Source: Fidelibacterota bacterium (GTDB taxonomy: Bacteria; Fidelibacterota; Marinisomatia; Marinisomatales; UBA8229). From it: a DNA stretch of 16,576 nt. A program made the translations under genes and the position numbers. Below, in pieces: positions 15,356-16,576 of this stretch. The stretch covers positions 1 through 16,576 of the forward strand of contig DPYO01000003.1 in the NCBI GenBank assembly GCA_003535775.1. The letters run 5' to 3'. A model generated the notes under the pieces. That model was not told where the DNA came from, did not search any database, and saw only the letters and a list, made by a program, of their open reading frames with translations. Position 1 is the first letter of the stretch; every line of letters begins with the position of its first letter.

Positions 15356-16576
15356 ATGTTCGATATTGAAAAGATTGAAACCATATACAGCAGGATGGGA
15401 AACCGAATCACCCAAACCCGTCAAGCCTTACAAAGGCCGTTGACCATCTCAGAAAAAATCCTCTATTCTCATTTGGGGCATAATATAAATCCAATGGATT
15501 TTGAGAGAGGAAGATCTTACGTAGACTTTTGTATAGATCGGGTTGCCATGCAGGATGCCACTGCACAAATGGCTTTACTCCAGTTTATGCAGGCAGGAAG
15601 AGACAGGGTGGCTGTTCCGACCACCGTTCATTGTGATCATCTGATTCAAGCTCGGCTTGGAGCCGATAACGATCTTCAGAAAGCAAAAGAGTCAAACCAA
15701 GAGGTATATGATTTTTTGGAGTCTGTTTCCAATAAATATAGTATTGGATTCTGGAAACCAGGGGCTGGAATAATTCATCAGGTCATTTTGGAAAATTATG
15801 CATTTCCTGGCGGGATGATGATTGGAACTGATTCTCACACAGTCAATGCCGGTGGTTTAGGTGTGATAGCTATTGGAGTTGGCGGAGCTGATGCAGTTGA
15901 TGTGATGGCTGGCATGCCATGGGAACTGCTGTTCCCAAAATTGATTGGTGTGAAACTTATCGGTGAAATGAATGGTTGGACATCAGCCAAAGATGTGATC
16001 CTGAAAGTTGCGGGCATTCTTACTGCAAAAGGTGGAACTGGCGCTATTTTAGAATATTTCGGTCCCGGTGCAGAATCCTTATCCTGTACAGGTAAAGGAA
16101 CCATCTGCAATATGGGTGCTGAAATTGGTGCCACCACTTCAATTTTTGCTTATGACGAAAGTATGGTCGAATACCTCCATGCAACTGGGAGGGCAGAGGT
16201 GGCTGACCTTGCAGATAAGATTGCGGATAATTTAAGATCTGATGCTGAGGTTTATGACAATCCTGAAAAATTCTACGATCAAATAATTGAAATAAATCTC
16301 TCAGAATTGGAACCTTATCTAAATGGGCCTTTTACCCCCGATTTGGCGACGCCAATTTCGCAGATGGCAGCGGAAGCAAAAGAAAACGGCTGGCCCACAA
16401 AGGTTGAAGTTGGATTGATTGGTTCCTGTACAAATTCATCCTATGAAGATATTGCACGTTCAGCATCGATCGCTGAACAAGCGGTAAATAAGAAGTTGCA
16501 TGTAAAAAGCGAATTCACCATTACACCGGGGAGCGAGCAGGTGCGCTTTACCGTCGATCGTGATGGTTATCTGGAT
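15356..16576 (+). CDS. acn: Aconitate hydratase, mitochondrial type (partial, cut by window end)
   Basis: Aconitase isomerises citrate to isocitrate in the TCA cycle using a [4Fe-4S] cluster. The ATG at 15356 opens MFDIEKIETIYSRMG, and 407 residues are present before the window ends in frame; a full mitochondrial-type enzyme is about 750-780 residues. Visible motifs are TTVHCDHLIQA (His92-Cys93-Asp94-His95 are within it), FWKPGAGIIHQVILENYA, GTDSHTVNAGGLG (157-169), and GSCTNSSYED with cluster Cys358. The remaining two cluster cysteines lie past the window edge. These motifs are those of the mitochondrial/Bacteroidetes-type enzyme, not the bacterial AcnB type. No domain is broken within the visible part. 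Confidence 0.96.
   Translation, partial: MFDIEKIETIYSRMGNRITQTRQALQRPLTISEKILYSHLGHNINPMDFERGRSYVDFCIDRVAMQDATAQMALLQFMQAGRDRVAVPTTVHCDHLIQARLGADNDLQKAKESNQEVYDFLESVSNKYSIGFWKPGAGIIHQVILENYAFPGGMMIGTDSHTVNAGGLGVIAIGVGGADAVDVMAGMPWELLFPKLIGVKLIGEMNGWTSAKDVILKVAGILTAKGGTGAILEYFGPGAESLSCTGKGTICNMGAEIGATTSIFAYDESMVEYLHATGRAEVADLADKIADNLRSDAEVYDNPEKFYDQIIEINLSELEPYLNGPFTPDLATPISQMAAEAKENGWPTKVEVGLIGSCTNSSYEDIARSASIAEQAVNKKLHVKSEFTITPGSEQVRFTVDRDGYLD

Noticed and set aside
15835..16137. 100-residue minus-strand frame opposite aconitase
   Set aside because: Proline/alanine-rich shadow of the aconitase coding sequence, whose motifs are firm in the plus strand.
1..16576. CRISPR arrays, tRNA/rRNA genes, insertion sequences, prophage or toxin-antitoxin/defence genes
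   Set aside because: No regularly spaced repeats, cloverleaf sequences, transposase motifs or terminal inverted repeats were recognised on either strand; the gene content is housekeeping and envelope related.

Overview
The window looks like a chromosomal segment from a low-GC member of the FCB (Fibrobacteres-Chlorobi-Bacteroidetes) group. A marine lineage such as Candidatus Marinimicrobia is possible, but the sequence alone does not prove the phylum. The pointers are a gingipain-type C25 protein with a type IX secretion (T9SS) style C-terminal domain, a mitochondrial-type aconitase, an M1 peptidase with a GGGMEYP motif and a barrel-like tail, few strong Shine-Dalgarno sites, and A/T-rich spacers. 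I see no phage, insertion sequence, CRISPR, tRNA or rRNA signal; this is core-genome territory.

Layout. (1) 1-3160: a short 5' region, then a secreted M1 metallopeptidase with a predicted beta-rich C-terminal third. (2) 3266-3697: a small uncharacterised protein, followed by a clear rho-independent terminator at 3724-3755. (3) 3831-7951: a tightly packed plus-strand run that reads as one operon. It holds folB, folK, a deoxynucleoside kinase, a 58-residue single-pass membrane protein, a DoxX-family membrane protein, a medium-chain dehydrogenase that has lost its catalytic zinc ligands, a thioredoxin-like [2Fe-2S] ferredoxin starting at TTG, and a small outer-membrane-type protein. Four of the junctions are overlaps of 3 to 8 bases. 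(4) 8008-8352: a HIT-family nucleotide-binding protein with its own good ribosome binding site. (5) 8500-12021: full-length SMC chromosome-condensation ATPase. (6) 12037-15230, minus strand: a PorU-like C25 protein and, overlapping its stop by 4 bases, a Maf nucleotide pyrophosphatase; these converge on smc with only 15 bases between stop codons. (7) 15231-15355: a divergent intergenic region with two small inverted repeats. (8) 15356 to the window end: aconitase, cut off by the window edge after 407 codons.

How the genes work together. FolB and FolK are consecutive steps of tetrahydrofolate synthesis, and the deoxynucleoside kinase adds nucleotide salvage. The DoxX/dehydrogenase/ferredoxin trio is translationally coupled and may form a small membrane-associated redox unit of unknown substrate; this is inference. 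The M1 and C25 proteins act outside the inner membrane. The C25 protein has the domain order of the T9SS sortase PorU. No wholly new system is evident. The best candidates for follow-up are the DoxX-MDR-ferredoxin cassette, the small membrane protein at 5371-5547, and the M1-barrel fusion.
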